A DNA stretch of 64,000 nucleotides from an uncultured Balneola sp. (GTDB lineage: Bacteria > Bacteroidota > Rhodothermia > Balneolales > Balneolaceae). Numbering within the stretch: the stretch's first letter is position 1; every line of letters starts with the position of its first letter. A program made the translations under genes and the position numbers. Under the pieces are notes generated by a model that searched no databases, was not told the DNA's origin, and worked only from the letters and a program-made list of their open reading frames with translations. Below are positions 8,555 through 17,155 of the stretch, piece after piece. The stretch lies in the NCBI GenBank assembly GCA_902529365.1, contig CABZWK010000009.1, positions 1-64,000 of the forward strand. Reading direction: 5' to 3'.

Positions 8555-10264
8555 ATGAACATGCAAATATTTTTTTTAGCTAGTATATTGTTTCACAATA
8601 TTTTTTATACTTGGACAATGGGATATAGTTTGAGACGAGCTTTCTCTTTTTTTGGGTGTATTGGTATAATTTTGGCAGTTTATGATGTGGCGCATGCGCA
8701 ACAGGATTCGCGAATACTATCGTTATACGACCGGCAAAGTTACGAATATATAAAGCAGCTGCAGGATCGAGGGTATCTATTGGAGCTTCATCCGACAGAT
8801 ATGCCGTATCGCTATGACGAGCTACATGCAGCCTTGGAAGATGTAGCAGAGCATGAATTTACTGAGTTCGAAGCAATATGGATAGATTTTTTGCTGGATA
8901 GAACGGGAAGAGATGCCTCGGAGAGGCCAGTTCTGGATCTGCGAGGGGCAAGCTATCTGCAGGCTAATAATTCTGAGCGCGATCATATGTATCGCCCTAG
9001 TGATGATATTTTGTATCTATGGCCTATGATAGAGTTGGCGCCTGGGATTCGTTATAAAGGCGGAGTCATTCAGGCAAATGCTCGTCTTGAGTATTATGAA
9101 GACCGAAACATCGATGGACTAGACGCAGTAAGGCGATTTTATGTTAGAAACGAAGAGACTTATCTGGGCTTTTCTAATGAATTTTTGGAGGTGTATGGGG
9201 GCCGGGTACTTAATCATTGGGGAGTTTATAGGCAGTCGTCTGGTCTGCTGTCGGATCAATCGGTGACCTATGATCAGTTGAAGATCAATATAAGTACAAA
9301 GCACCTACAGCTTTCTTCGGTGATGGGCTACTTGGATAATTTAAATTCCGATAATGTATTCAATGGGGATACTAGATTTGATCCTTCATCAGTCAAGCGT
9401 TACCTGTTTGCCAAGCGACTGGATTGGAGGCCGCGCGAGCATTTGATGTTTTCGTATCGCGAGAGTCTTATTTTTTCGGGTTGGACTGCGGTGCCTCAGC
9501 CCAAGTATATGCTTCCAGGATATATAGGATTTTTTCAAGCGGATAATGCTCCTGCGAATGATTTTATTAATTTCATGACAGGAATTGCTTTTTGGGGGCA
9601 GTTTTGGGGCGGTCATAGCGATGCTAGTTTTGGCTCACAATCGAATTTACAATTCGATGCACAAACACGAAATATACTAACGATACACACTGAAGTGATA
9701 ATCGACGACATTATTTTCAACCGTAAACGCCGCGGAATTGATGAACTAAGTATTTTTAATGTATTCTTCAACGCCACCTATACAACTAGGCAACATCCAC
9801 TCAAGTTACAAATAAACGCAGAGATGGTAGGTGCTCAATCTTATAATACTGGCCAAGCGCACGGTCGCTACTTGTATCTTGGACGCGGTATAGCCACTCA
9901 GTTTAATGATTATATATTTGGAGAATTTCGGGTTGATTTATTTATGGGCGGTTTATTAAAAGGTCTTAAATTAAGCCCATATCTTGGGGGACTATTGCAA
10001 GGCGAGCAGATTATCGATAAAGACTTTGACAGCTCTATCCCAGACTTTGTGCTTAGCGGTGTCGTTCAGGAAAGTTTTAGAGCAGGCGCTGAGTGGGTGT
10101 ATTATTCGCATGAAGCACTGGCCTGGAATAAGGGTTGGTGGATACGGGGAGATTTTGGGCTTAATTTGATGCGTAACCTGCTAAATTTGAGAGATAATAA
10201 CCAATTACGGCTATTAGGGATGATAGAATTTGGAGTTCGTTTTGACTTTTCGATAATTGATTAG
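8555..10264 (+). CDS. outer-membrane beta-barrel protein, capsule assembly Wzi-like
   Basis: A 569-residue secreted protein. A signal peptide ends near 'VAHAQQD', using either M1 (AAGGCGG 6 nt upstream) or M22 (8618). A helical N-terminal region ('SYEYIKQLQDRGYL') is followed by many amphipathic strands and a C-terminus ending in an aromatic-rich strand ('FGVRFDFSIID'), as expected for an outer-membrane barrel. The pattern 'YGGRVLNHWG...LL...DQLKI' and 'KRYLFAKRLDWRP...YRESLIFSG' resembles the Wzi capsule-assembly family, which holds exopolysaccharide at the surface. No other capsule genes are in the window. The barrel assignment is firmer than the Wzi name. Confidence 0.55.
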   Translation: MNMQIFFLASILFHNIFYTWTMGYSLRRAFSFFGCIGIILAVYDVAHAQQDSRILSLYDRQSYEYIKQLQDRGYLLELHPTDMPYRYDELHAALEDVAEHEFTEFEAIWIDFLLDRTGRDASERPVLDLRGASYLQANNSERDHMYRPSDDILYLWPMIELAPGIRYKGGVIQANARLEYYEDRNIDGLDAVRRFYVRNEETYLGFSNEFLEVYGGRVLNHWGVYRQSSGLLSDQSVTYDQLKINISTKHLQLSSVMGYLDNLNSDNVFNGDTRFDPSSVKRYLFAKRLDWRPREHLMFSYRESLIFSGWTAVPQPKYMLPGYIGFFQADNAPANDFINFMTGIAFWGQFWGGHSDASFGSQSNLQFDAQTRNILTIHTEVIIDDIIFNRKRRGIDELSIFNVFFNATYTTRQHPLKLQINAEMVGAQSYNTGQAHGRYLYLGRGIATQFNDYIFGEFRVDLFMGGLLKGLKLSPYLGGLLQGEQIIDKDFDSSIPDFVLSGVVQESFRAGAEWVYYSHEALAWNKGWWIRGDFGLNLMRNLLNLRDNNQLRLLGMIEFGVRFDFSIID

Positions 10265-10364
10265 GAAGTTTCATCATATTTTGTTTTTGATGTGGATCTT
10301 AACTCCAGGTATGTAACCGAGTAGTTATTACTTTAGAGGTTTAGCTAATCCATCGCAGTTTTAA

Positions 10365-10475
10365 AATAAGCGTACTAAACATATTTCTCGCATTAATAAA
10401 GAGCTTGGTCATACGTCTTTAACTATCGAACGTGCCGAGTCAGATAAACAAAGAAAGCTCATTAATATAGATTGA
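10365..10475 (+). pseudogene. possible 3' remnant of a tyrosine recombinase gene
   Basis: An open stretch without a start codon reads '...RINKELGHTSLTIERAESDK...' up to a TGA at 10473. 'ELGHTSL' followed by a basic helical tail resembles the C-terminal LGHxSIxTT...Y segment of integrases, but the catalytic Tyr is not apparent and nothing upstream is recognisable. It lies in a 247-bp gap otherwise free of genes. This is a weak call based on one short motif. Confidence 0.22.
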
Positions 10476-10511
10476 GATGTACTGCTTTAATCTCGCATTT
10501 GTGCTACCTAT

Positions 10512-10796
10512 ATGGTTAGCAAATTTCTCACTATGACATTCATCTGGTTATTGCTTAAAGCAATTGGGTTTTTATTTACTGCGATTATACTTTGGTATTT
10601 AACCTCGCCGGTGTTTGGAGCTAAAGCCTCTAAAGCCGAACTACAAAAATATGCGGACTCAGAGCAGTTGAAAAGCAACGCCGAAAAGGATACCATTCAG
10701 GTGATCATTCCAGAGATAGGCCAGACAACCCGATTGGATTCCTTCACCGTTACAACACTGGATCCCTGGTGGACACGTATCCAAGAACTTAAATAA
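10512..10796 (+). CDS. small single-pass membrane protein, unknown
   Basis: A 94-residue ORF. One hydrophobic segment (~residues 8-35, 'FIWLLLKAIGFLFTAIILWY') is followed by a charged region of about 55 residues beginning 'ASKAELQKYADSEQLKS'. I do not recognise a family. It ends 14 bp before osmC on the same strand, which suggests co-transcription. An internal ATG at 10533 would shorten the N-terminus by 7 residues while keeping the membrane segment. Its coding status rests on ORF length, spacing and a protein-like composition. Confidence 0.5.
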   Translation: MVSKFLTMTFIWLLLKAIGFLFTAIILWYLTSPVFGAKASKAELQKYADSEQLKSNAEKDTIQVIIPEIGQTTRLDSFTVTTLDPWWTRIQELK

Positions 10797-10810
10797 AGTA
10801 GATAGATATC

Positions 10811-11287
10811 ATGACCATACGTTTAGAACAACAAAATAAGGCCGTTCACCTGGTAGCAACCAATGATGATGGGAATCAAGCACATTTAGATGGTTCGGAG
10901 GCTATTGGTGGAGAGGGTAAAGGCTTTAGACCCATGCAAATGCTGCTGGTAGGATTGGGTGCGTGTACATCAATGGACATAATCAGTGTGCTAAATAAGC
11001 AAAAACAGGAAATGGATTCTTATCATGTCCATGTGCAGGGATTGAGAACATCGGAAGGAATCCCAGCGGTCTTTGAACATATTCATGTACTTTTTAAGGT
11101 CAATGGTCCGGTATTAGAGGCGAAATTGGCTCGGGCTATTTTCTTGTCCATGACCAAGTACTGCTCGGTTACCCGAATGCTTCAGGGTACCGCTAAAATC
11201 ACGAGTGCCTACATCCTAAATGACTGCGAAGAAGTACCTGTAGCTACCGTAGGTCCAGAACATTTGGTACCCAAAACCGAAGACTAG
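10811..11287 (+). CDS. OsmC/Ohr family thiol peroxidase-like protein
   Basis: A 158-residue member of the OsmC superfamily, cytoplasmic proteins that reduce organic hydroperoxides through two cysteines. The reactive Cys is C52 in 'GLGACTSMDI' and the resolving Cys is C118 in 'MTKYCSVTRML'. Both sit in the usual contexts. The 'GFRPMQMLLVGLGAC' segment is typical of the YhfA/OsmC-like subgroup rather than Ohr. It follows a small membrane protein by 14 bp and is convergent with the desaturase gene. No OhrR-type regulator is nearby. Confidence 0.85.
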   Translation: MTIRLEQQNKAVHLVATNDDGNQAHLDGSEAIGGEGKGFRPMQMLLVGLGACTSMDIISVLNKQKQEMDSYHVHVQGLRTSEGIPAVFEHIHVLFKVNGPVLEAKLARAIFLSMTKYCSVTRMLQGTAKITSAYILNDCEEVPVATVGPEHLVPKTED

Positions 11288-11391
11288 TAAGAAGGCAATC
11301 AATCCACTGTCGCTGGATCAATACGAGTGGGTGTTTGCTCACCGGAAATCATCCCCATTACAACTCTATTGATAAGAAAAAAGCTATGAAT

Positions 11392-12546
11392 TTATGTCGC
11401 AGCTAAGGGCGATTCTTCTTGGTAGCTAAAGTTTGGGTCTCCAAACTGCTTAAGCGTGCGATAGTGAGACGCAACCGCTTCGCCAAAGGTTTCATGACAG
11501 TTGTAAGGAATGCTAAATTCTTTTGCGGTCTGCTCTACAATTGGACTAATGGCTGGATAATGAATGCTGCACACCTTAGGGAAAAGATGATGCTCTATCT
11601 GAAAATTCAACCCACCAACATACCAGCAAAGGGCTTTATTGGACCGGGCAAAGTTATTAGTGGTAAGCATTTCATGAATAACCCAGTGATTTTCGATCAT
11701 GTTATCTTCATTAGGGATGGGATGGGTAGTCGATTCTACCACATGAGCCAGCTGAAAAATAACGCCTAAAATTAATCCTGCTACCAAATGCATTGAGGTA
11801 AATCCAATGAGAAGTTGCCACCATGTAATATCTAAAAGTAGTAGCGGTAACACAATGATATAGGTATGGTAAAAGGCTTTGGTCACAAATAACTTAATCC
11901 ACTCGGAAACGGGGTGTTTTTTATCCTCATAAGGTCCTAACGGATTCTTGATGAAATACCAATAGTCTTTGATAAATACCCAAAAGAAGGTGGCAAAACT
12001 ATAGGCTAGAAATGCCAGTACATGTTGAAGGCGGTGAATGGGTTTATGCTCGGTGTGTGGGGATAGACGAATAAATTCAGCTACCTCTAAATCCTCATCA
12101 TGACCGTGAATATTCGTATAAGTATGATGAATAATGTTGTGCGTAATTTTCCAGATGTACCCGTTTGCTCCCACTAAATCAAAAAATAAGCCTATAAAGT
12201 TATTTATATGCTGATTTGACGAATAAGCACCATGAAGTGCATCATGGGTTATAGAAAAACCTATACCCGCCATTCCAATACCCATGACAACAGCCAGCGC
12301 CCACATCCAATTCAGGCTTAATCCACCCAGCATGATGAGTGCATAGGCACCCCAGTATATACCAAGGATAACCGCTGTTTTAATTACCATAGCAGCATTG
12401 GCATGTTTGGAAATATTTTGCTCTTCAAAATAAGCATTGACACGTTTTTTAACCTCTTGGCTAAACTCGCGATTGATCTTGTTGTTGAAGGTGACCATAG
12501 ATGGCATAGGCGGAGAATATATGAAATCAGTTCGGTGGTTGAGCAC
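11392..12546 (-). CDS. membrane fatty acid desaturase (acyl-lipid/acyl-CoA)
   Basis: A 384-residue di-iron membrane desaturase with all three histidine boxes: 'HDALHGA' (H101), 'HNIIHHTYTN' (H136-H141) and 'QIEHHLFP' near the C-terminus. The Gln in the third box is typical of front-end (delta-5/delta-6-like) desaturases, although no cytochrome b5 domain is present. Four or more membrane segments surround the boxes. It probably introduces a double bond in membrane lipids for fluidity control. The ORF opens at a GTG (12546); ATGs at 12507 and 12498 lie closer to the first conserved residues and are possible starts. It is convergent with osmC, and no thioredoxin or ferredoxin partner is adjacent. 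Confidence 0.88.
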   Translation of the reverse strand: MLNHRTDFIYSPPMPSMVTFNNKINREFSQEVKKRVNAYFEEQNISKHANAAMVIKTAVILGIYWGAYALIMLGGLSLNWMWALAVVMGIGMAGIGFSITHDALHGAYSSNQHINNFIGLFFDLVGANGYIWKITHNIIHHTYTNIHGHDEDLEVAEFIRLSPHTEHKPIHRLQHVLAFLAYSFATFFWVFIKDYWYFIKNPLGPYEDKKHPVSEWIKLFVTKAFYHTYIIVLPLLLLDITWWQLLIGFTSMHLVAGLILGVIFQLAHVVESTTHPIPNEDNMIENHWVIHEMLTTNNFARSNKALCWYVGGLNFQIEHHLFPKVCSIHYPAISPIVEQTAKEFSIPYNCHETFGEAVASHYRTLKQFGDPNFSYQEESPLAAT

Positions 12547-12664
12547 TCTTTTCAGCTGCTTTTAGAAAACGAGATGAATTTGAAAACGCAATGGCGACGG
12601 ATGTTGAATTATCTGCATATTCATTTTTAAATACTAAGTGAAAAATAATACAAAAAATTCCCTT

Positions 12665-13972
12665 TTAAATATGTATTTCATACCCATTGTTGATTAGTTG
12701 CTGCTCTAAAGCCTTTCCAAAAGCAGTGTATGGGGTGTGAAAACCGGCCGGTGCCAACGACTTAGCTTCGAGTTGTTTAAGGAGTAAAATTGAGGATTGA
12801 ACCAGAAAAAAAACAGTAGCCTTGTTGCTTGGATCACCCGAAAAGGTGCACTGAAGTTGTTCTTTTTGGCCCGAACTACTTTCTGCAAAGACATTTAGTT
12901 GCATAAATCCCTGCTCAATGGACTCCTCAGAAGGGCCTTCTCCGGGGGATGGAACAAAGTTAGAGAGTAAGGAGCGGAACCAGGCAAAGGGTCCAAGGGT
13001 AGTTAGGGTGATTAGTAATAAGGTGGTCATGATAAACGATCCTGGGGCATACCACCGGCCTAAGCTGCTTTGCTCAGAATATCCAAAGCGCTTGAAGGCA
13101 TAGCTCCCCAAAAATTGTTGGTGACTCATGGAGCGATATACTACTCGTGCGTTGACTCCACTCATAATGAACGGAGTGCTCCAACGCTGAATACGTCCAA
13201 TGAAGCCAAAAAATTGTGCGCCCTTAGGTTGAACCAAGTTGGGTAGCTCTGGGTTAGTACTCTCATTTTCTGCTGTAATTTTACCCGCCACTTCTTTGTA
13301 TATGCCTGTAGCGACCAATACATCGGGGCCAATATTTTGGTTATTACCACTAGAGGCTAGTTTATTGAGCATGGTGGCAATGGTGCCACCATTTAGCCCC
13401 CCTTTGGTGGTGTAATAGGATTGAATAATAAGTTGGTCTTCGGGACCAAATCGTTGTGCGAGTTTGTGGACGGCTACCTCAGCAGGAATACTATCAAAGC
13501 CGCAAAATGAAACCAATCGCGCACCTGAAGCTTGTGCCTTGTCTGAGTGGCGTTCGCTCATGCGAGCAATAAAATCAACTTCGCCGGTTATATCGGTGTA
13601 ATGAGTACCGAGCTCGGCGCAGGCTGCAATGACCGATTCACCATACAATGTATAAGGCCCAACAGTACTCACGATTAAGTGAGTGAACCCGACCACTTCT
13701 CGGACGCGTTCGGTATCGGTGGTGTCCACGATGAAACAATCTTTGGTAGGTAGACCGAGTTGGTCAGCCAAGGTCTCTAGGCGTTCCCTATTTCGCGCAG
13801 CCAGCCCAATTTGGTATTTAGAAGAATACTGGTTCATTAACTCACGAGCCGCACGTCGACCGGTGAAGCCCGTTGCGCCTAGGACGATAATGTCATAGTC
13901 TCGTTGTTTTGCGATCAGGTCTGCCGCAATATCTGCGGTCACGTTTGCCGTCACGTCTGTCGCCTTTTTCAT
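12665..13972 (-). CDS. saccharopine dehydrogenase-like NAD(P)-binding protein
   Basis: A membrane-associated oxidoreductase of the saccharopine dehydrogenase-like / trans-acting enoyl reductase family. The N-terminal Rossmann motif 'VLGATGFTGRRAARELM' is followed by 'LAARNRERL', 'STVGPYTLYGE', 'HYTDITGEVDF' and 'SFCGFDSIPAEVAVH'. A hydrophobic segment near residues 310-330 suggests lipid-associated substrates. The ATG at 13972 overlaps the TGA of the preceding Gfo/Idh gene (ATGA), so I prefer it to the upstream start at 13987. This makes the protein 435 residues. It is the last gene of a four-gene minus-strand run. The reaction is unknown, and true lysine-pathway saccharopine dehydrogenase is unlikely. 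Confidence 0.8.
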   Translation of the reverse strand: MKKATDVTANVTADIAADLIAKQRDYDIIVLGATGFTGRRAARELMNQYSSKYQIGLAARNRERLETLADQLGLPTKDCFIVDTTDTERVREVVGFTHLIVSTVGPYTLYGESVIAACAELGTHYTDITGEVDFIARMSERHSDKAQASGARLVSFCGFDSIPAEVAVHKLAQRFGPEDQLIIQSYYTTKGGLNGGTIATMLNKLASSGNNQNIGPDVLVATGIYKEVAGKITAENESTNPELPNLVQPKGAQFFGFIGRIQRWSTPFIMSGVNARVVYRSMSHQQFLGSYAFKRFGYSEQSSLGRWYAPGSFIMTTLLLITLTTLGPFAWFRSLLSNFVPSPGEGPSEESIEQGFMQLNVFAESSSGQKEQLQCTFSGDPSNKATVFFLVQSSILLLKQLEAKSLAPAGFHTPYTAFGKALEQQLINNGYEIHI

Positions 13973-14970
13973 GGAGTTTCGCCCCAAGAATCATCATTAT
14001 TAGGGCTAAATAGCCGGTCAATAATGGCCATTGTTTCCATAGAATCTTCAAGAGTAATAGGCACAGGTTTCTGCTCCTCGATAGCGTGCTGCATCTCTTG
14101 AGCCATTAGCGCATAGGCATTAGCTTGCTCAAAGGTTTTTTCTTCTACGCCATTCTGGGTGATAACTCGAATACTTCGGAGCTCTTCGTCCGAGGCAGAG
14201 TTAAAGGGAATATCGACTTCTATGCGGCCTTGGGTTCCGTGAATGCATACTTGCTGAAAAGGGAAGGTTTGGGTCGAACATACCAGTGTGGCGGTACCCC
14301 GTTCAAATTCCAATAAACCGGTGGTTAGGCGGTCGGTTCCAAAGTTGGAGTCATAGTCGATATGAGATTGAGCGCTTTTAGGGTTTCCATTAAAGATCAT
14401 TTTAGCCACATCTATGCAGTAACATCCGATGTCTAATAGACTACCCCCACCCAGGTCGTCTTGATTGCGAATATTTTGTGGATCGTCATTAAAATAGGTG
14501 AAAATAGAATGTACGTGGGTAACCTCTCCAATGATTTGGTCACGAATAATCTCACAAATGTAGCACCATTGTGGGTGAAAACGGTACATGAAACCCTCCA
14601 TAACCCGTGCCAGTGGGTACTGCTGCTGAGCCTGAACCAGCTGGTCTAATTCTCCTGTAGTTAAGGCGATAGGTTTCTCGCAAAGTACATGTTTGCCGTG
14701 CTTGAGGGCCTTAATGCTCAGAGGTACATGGAGGTGATTTGGGGTTGGGTTGTACAAGATATCGATATCGGGTTGTTCCAGGAGTTCCTGATGACTTCCA
14801 TACGCTTGGGGTATCCCGCATTCTTGGGCAAAAACCTCGGCCGCTTGAAGACTACGTGAGGCCACCGCGACCACTTCTACGTTGGACATGGATTGAAGGG
14901 CAGGGATGAATCGTGTTCGCCCAATATTTGCCGCACTAAGAACCCCCCAACGCCATCGTTTTTCGCTCAT
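13969..14970 (-). CDS. Gfo/Idh/MocA family NAD(P)-dependent oxidoreductase
   Basis: A 333-residue oxidoreductase that probably acts on a sugar or polyol. The N-terminal Rossmann domain reads 'WGVLSAANIGRTRFIPAL', followed by 'NPTPNHLHVPLSIKALKHGK' and the signature 'HVLCEKPIAL', where the Lys is the family's catalytic residue. The C-terminal Gfo/Idh/MocA domain includes 'GGGSLLDIGCYCIDVAKMIF'. The ATG overlaps the upstream S1/P1 nuclease stop (TAATG) and its own TGA overlaps the downstream ATG, so three genes are translationally coupled. The substrate is unknown; dimeric dihydrodiol dehydrogenase-like proteins are the closest relatives I recall. Confidence 0.88.
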   Translation of the reverse strand: MSEKRWRWGVLSAANIGRTRFIPALQSMSNVEVVAVASRSLQAAEVFAQECGIPQAYGSHQELLEQPDIDILYNPTPNHLHVPLSIKALKHGKHVLCEKPIALTTGELDQLVQAQQQYPLARVMEGFMYRFHPQWCYICEIIRDQIIGEVTHVHSIFTYFNDDPQNIRNQDDLGGGSLLDIGCYCIDVAKMIFNGNPKSAQSHIDYDSNFGTDRLTTGLLEFERGTATLVCSTQTFPFQQVCIHGTQGRIEVDIPFNSASDEELRSIRVITQNGVEEKTFEQANAYALMAQEMQHAIEEQKPVPITLEDSMETMAIIDRLFSPNNDDSWGETP

Positions 14971-15869
14971 TATTCCCCGTATATATCGTTAATAATTCCA
15001 GCCATTCGAACCCCTGCTTGTAGTAAACGTAGTTGAACCGCATCATAATTTTTATACATGTATTCATAGCTCAAGCGCCCATTTTCCGGTAAGTCATACA
15101 CCTGGTCTAGCAATGACTGCGATTCCATGGCCCAATCGTACCAATGCGTAGATTGCCACTCTTCAATTACTGTTTCATCGAGGCCGTCATCGATAAAGTC
15201 AGCCAATTCAGTAAAGCTAAGTTGCTTAGAGTTGATCATCTCACTGTCCCAAACCCGGTGTAAATTAGACCGTTCACCAAACCATTCGAGCAGCACATCA
15301 TTTCCACCACGATCCGTGCCGTTACCCACATGCAAAGGCTGGTGTAAATCTCCAATTAGATGCACTAATACCTTCAGGTTGATAGCTTCCTGTTCAGGGC
15401 TTAATCTACCTGCCTTGAGTTCACTAACTAATTTATCCAGTGCCCAAAGTATATCGCCACTCTCGGCTTTTTCGGCCGTTTCATAGGTTTTACCCGGTGG
15501 AATGGTTACATAATGCCATGGGTCCATAAAATCAAAACTTCGATCCGAACGCACTTCGTCCATCCAGGTGCTGACCTCAGCCAAGGAATTTCCATCCAAT
15601 ACACGCTGTACCGCTTGCCGGGCCTGAGGGCTTAAAAGATCTTGTGCAATCCAACCGGTGGCGCGATGACCTATTTGTCCCCACCAGAAATACGCTGCGG
15701 GATACATCGGTTCGTTGTGGCTTATTTCTGCAGTTGTCAACTTATTTGTCGGCGTAAGTCCTGAGTAGCCATTAAGACTTGGTGATGTAAAAAGGGCGAT
15801 ACTCAGTAAAACAAAAATAGTGGGGATGAATGTACTTTGAGTGAATGTAATTGGTTGTTTGCTGTACAT
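14970..15869 (-). CDS. S1/P1-type zinc nuclease, secreted
   Basis: A 299-residue secreted or periplasmic endonuclease. A signal peptide (~1-33) is followed by the S1/P1 pattern: 'WWGQIGHRATGWIA' (N-terminal Trp/His zinc ligands), 'STWMDEVRS', 'PWHYV', 'LVHLIGDLHQPLHVG', 'DRGGNDV' and 'NLHRVWDSEM'. These supply the Trp, His and Asp ligands of the tri-zinc site that cleaves single-stranded DNA and RNA and 3'-nucleotides. It probably scavenges phosphate and nucleosides. It begins 28 bp after the UPF0173 hydrolase gene and overlaps the Gfo/Idh gene by one base. Confidence 0.92.
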   Translation of the reverse strand: MYSKQPITFTQSTFIPTIFVLLSIALFTSPSLNGYSGLTPTNKLTTAEISHNEPMYPAAYFWWGQIGHRATGWIAQDLLSPQARQAVQRVLDGNSLAEVSTWMDEVRSDRSFDFMDPWHYVTIPPGKTYETAEKAESGDILWALDKLVSELKAGRLSPEQEAINLKVLVHLIGDLHQPLHVGNGTDRGGNDVLLEWFGERSNLHRVWDSEMINSKQLSFTELADFIDDGLDETVIEEWQSTHWYDWAMESQSLLDQVYDLPENGRLSYEYMYKNYDAVQLRLLQAGVRMAGIINDIYGE

Positions 15870-15897
15870 GTGAATTAGATTTGTATGAACTAGAAAG

Positions 15898-16599
15898 TTA
15901 AAAAATATCGGCTCCTATTGCCGGAATGATTACCTGTATTTCTTCGTCTTCTTCCACAAAATACTTGAATTCAATAGGATCGGAAGCAATTGCTTCCCAG
16001 GTGCCATAATGAATGGGAATAGCCAGTTTTGGATTAATCAGTTGAACGGCATAGGCTGCTTCTTCCGGACCCATCGTGTAATGATCACCAATCGGAGCTA
16101 GCACAATATCAGGCTCATACAATTCCCCATAGAGTTCTAGGTCCCCAAAAATATTGGTATCTCCCATATGATAGATGCAGATATCATCTTCAAACGAAAA
16201 TATAAGCCCGGACGCCTCACCAGCATAAGCTCCTTTGTACGACGAAGAGTGATTGGCGTGGACCATGGTCACCGAAAAATCATCGAAATGCACACTGCCC
16301 CCTTTGTTAAAATCTATACTTTGGGATGCAGGAAGTCCTTCGAGTTGAAGTAAACCTATTAATTCAACCATGCCACCTACTTTGCAGCCTGTTTTTGCTG
16401 CTATATCTAGAGTGTCCCCAACGTGATCATCATGGCCATGGGTTAAAAAGATAAAATCAGCTTCGTCAACTTTTTTCCATGGGTCGGGTGTGCTTTGGTT
16501 CTGAGATAGAAAGGGATCAATATAGATAGTGTATCCGTCAGGACTGATGATGCGAAAAGCAGAATGTCCAAGCCACTGAATTTGAGTTTTAGTTGTCAT
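15898..16599 (-). CDS. UPF0173 metal-dependent hydrolase (metallo-beta-lactamase fold)
   Basis: A 233-residue YtkL/UPF0173-type MBL-fold hydrolase. The zinc-binding motif is 'FLTHGHDDHVGD', with further ligands in 'MVHANHSSS', 'GDTNIFGDLELYGELY' and 'IPIHYGTW'. The opening 'QWLGHSAFRI...IYIDPFL' is diagnostic of this subgroup. The physiological substrate is unknown. It is the first gene of the minus-strand run that continues with S1/P1 nuclease, Gfo/Idh and the saccharopine dehydrogenase-like gene, and is divergent from ytxJ. The gap to ytxJ (16600-16751) holds two copies of AAGTGTAG but no clear promoter. Confidence 0.92.
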   Translation of the reverse strand: MTTKTQIQWLGHSAFRIISPDGYTIYIDPFLSQNQSTPDPWKKVDEADFIFLTHGHDDHVGDTLDIAAKTGCKVGGMVELIGLLQLEGLPASQSIDFNKGGSVHFDDFSVTMVHANHSSSYKGAYAGEASGLIFSFEDDICIYHMGDTNIFGDLELYGELYEPDIVLAPIGDHYTMGPEEAAYAVQLINPKLAIPIHYGTWEAIASDPIEFKYFVEEDEEIQVIIPAIGADIF

Positions 16600-16751
16600 A
16601 AGTAAAAGTATATCAAGTGAAAGTGTAGCGAGTTAAAGTGTAGTTAGTGATTCCAAACGATCGATATGCCTAAAGGACCTCGAATACTTAAGTAACAAAG
16701 CTCGTATATTAGAAACAATGAAAGTAGCTAAACTTATTGTTAATTTTTAAA

Positions 16752-17147
16752 ATGGGATTTTTAAACAAACTATTTGGTAAGGGCGCGGAAGAAACCGACT
16801 GGATCCAATTGGAATCCGAGGATTCTGTAGAAGAAGTATTTACAGCTTCTGGTGCCCGAGTGCAACTCATTTTAAAGCATTCACAGAGCTGTGCTATAAG
16901 TTTCTTTGCCAAACAAAACTTAGACAGTGTCCCCCTAGGAGAGTGGCCAGAAATGGATCGTAGTATGGTCGAAGTAGTCCGATTTCGACCTATTTCTCAA
17001 TACTTAGCCCAAAAGACGGGTGTTCGACACGAATCTCCTCAGGTATTGGTCATCGCCAACGGAGAGGTCATATTCAACACCTCCCACAGTGAGGTGAATA
17101 AGGTGAACATTCAACAGGCCTACGAAAAAGCCTTAGGCATGCTTTGA
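16752..17147 (+). CDS. ytxJ: monothiol bacilliredoxin (YtxJ/BrxC-like)
   Basis: A 131-residue thioredoxin-fold protein of the YtxJ family, found in bacillithiol-producing bacteria, where it removes bacillithiol from protein cysteines. The single redox Cys lies in 'ILKHSQSCAISFFA'; the rest follows the family ('VRFRPISQYLAQKTGVRHESPQVLVI'). ATG 16752 is preferred over TTG 16737 because homologues begin 'MGFLNKLFG'. Its presence implies that the organism makes bacillithiol; no bsh genes are in the window. It is convergent with ggt, with 8 bp between stops. Confidence 0.85.
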   Translation: MGFLNKLFGKGAEETDWIQLESEDSVEEVFTASGARVQLILKHSQSCAISFFAKQNLDSVPLGEWPEMDRSMVEVVRFRPISQYLAQKTGVRHESPQVLVIANGEVIFNTSHSEVNKVNIQQAYEKALGML

Positions 17148-17155
17148 CACTGTAA

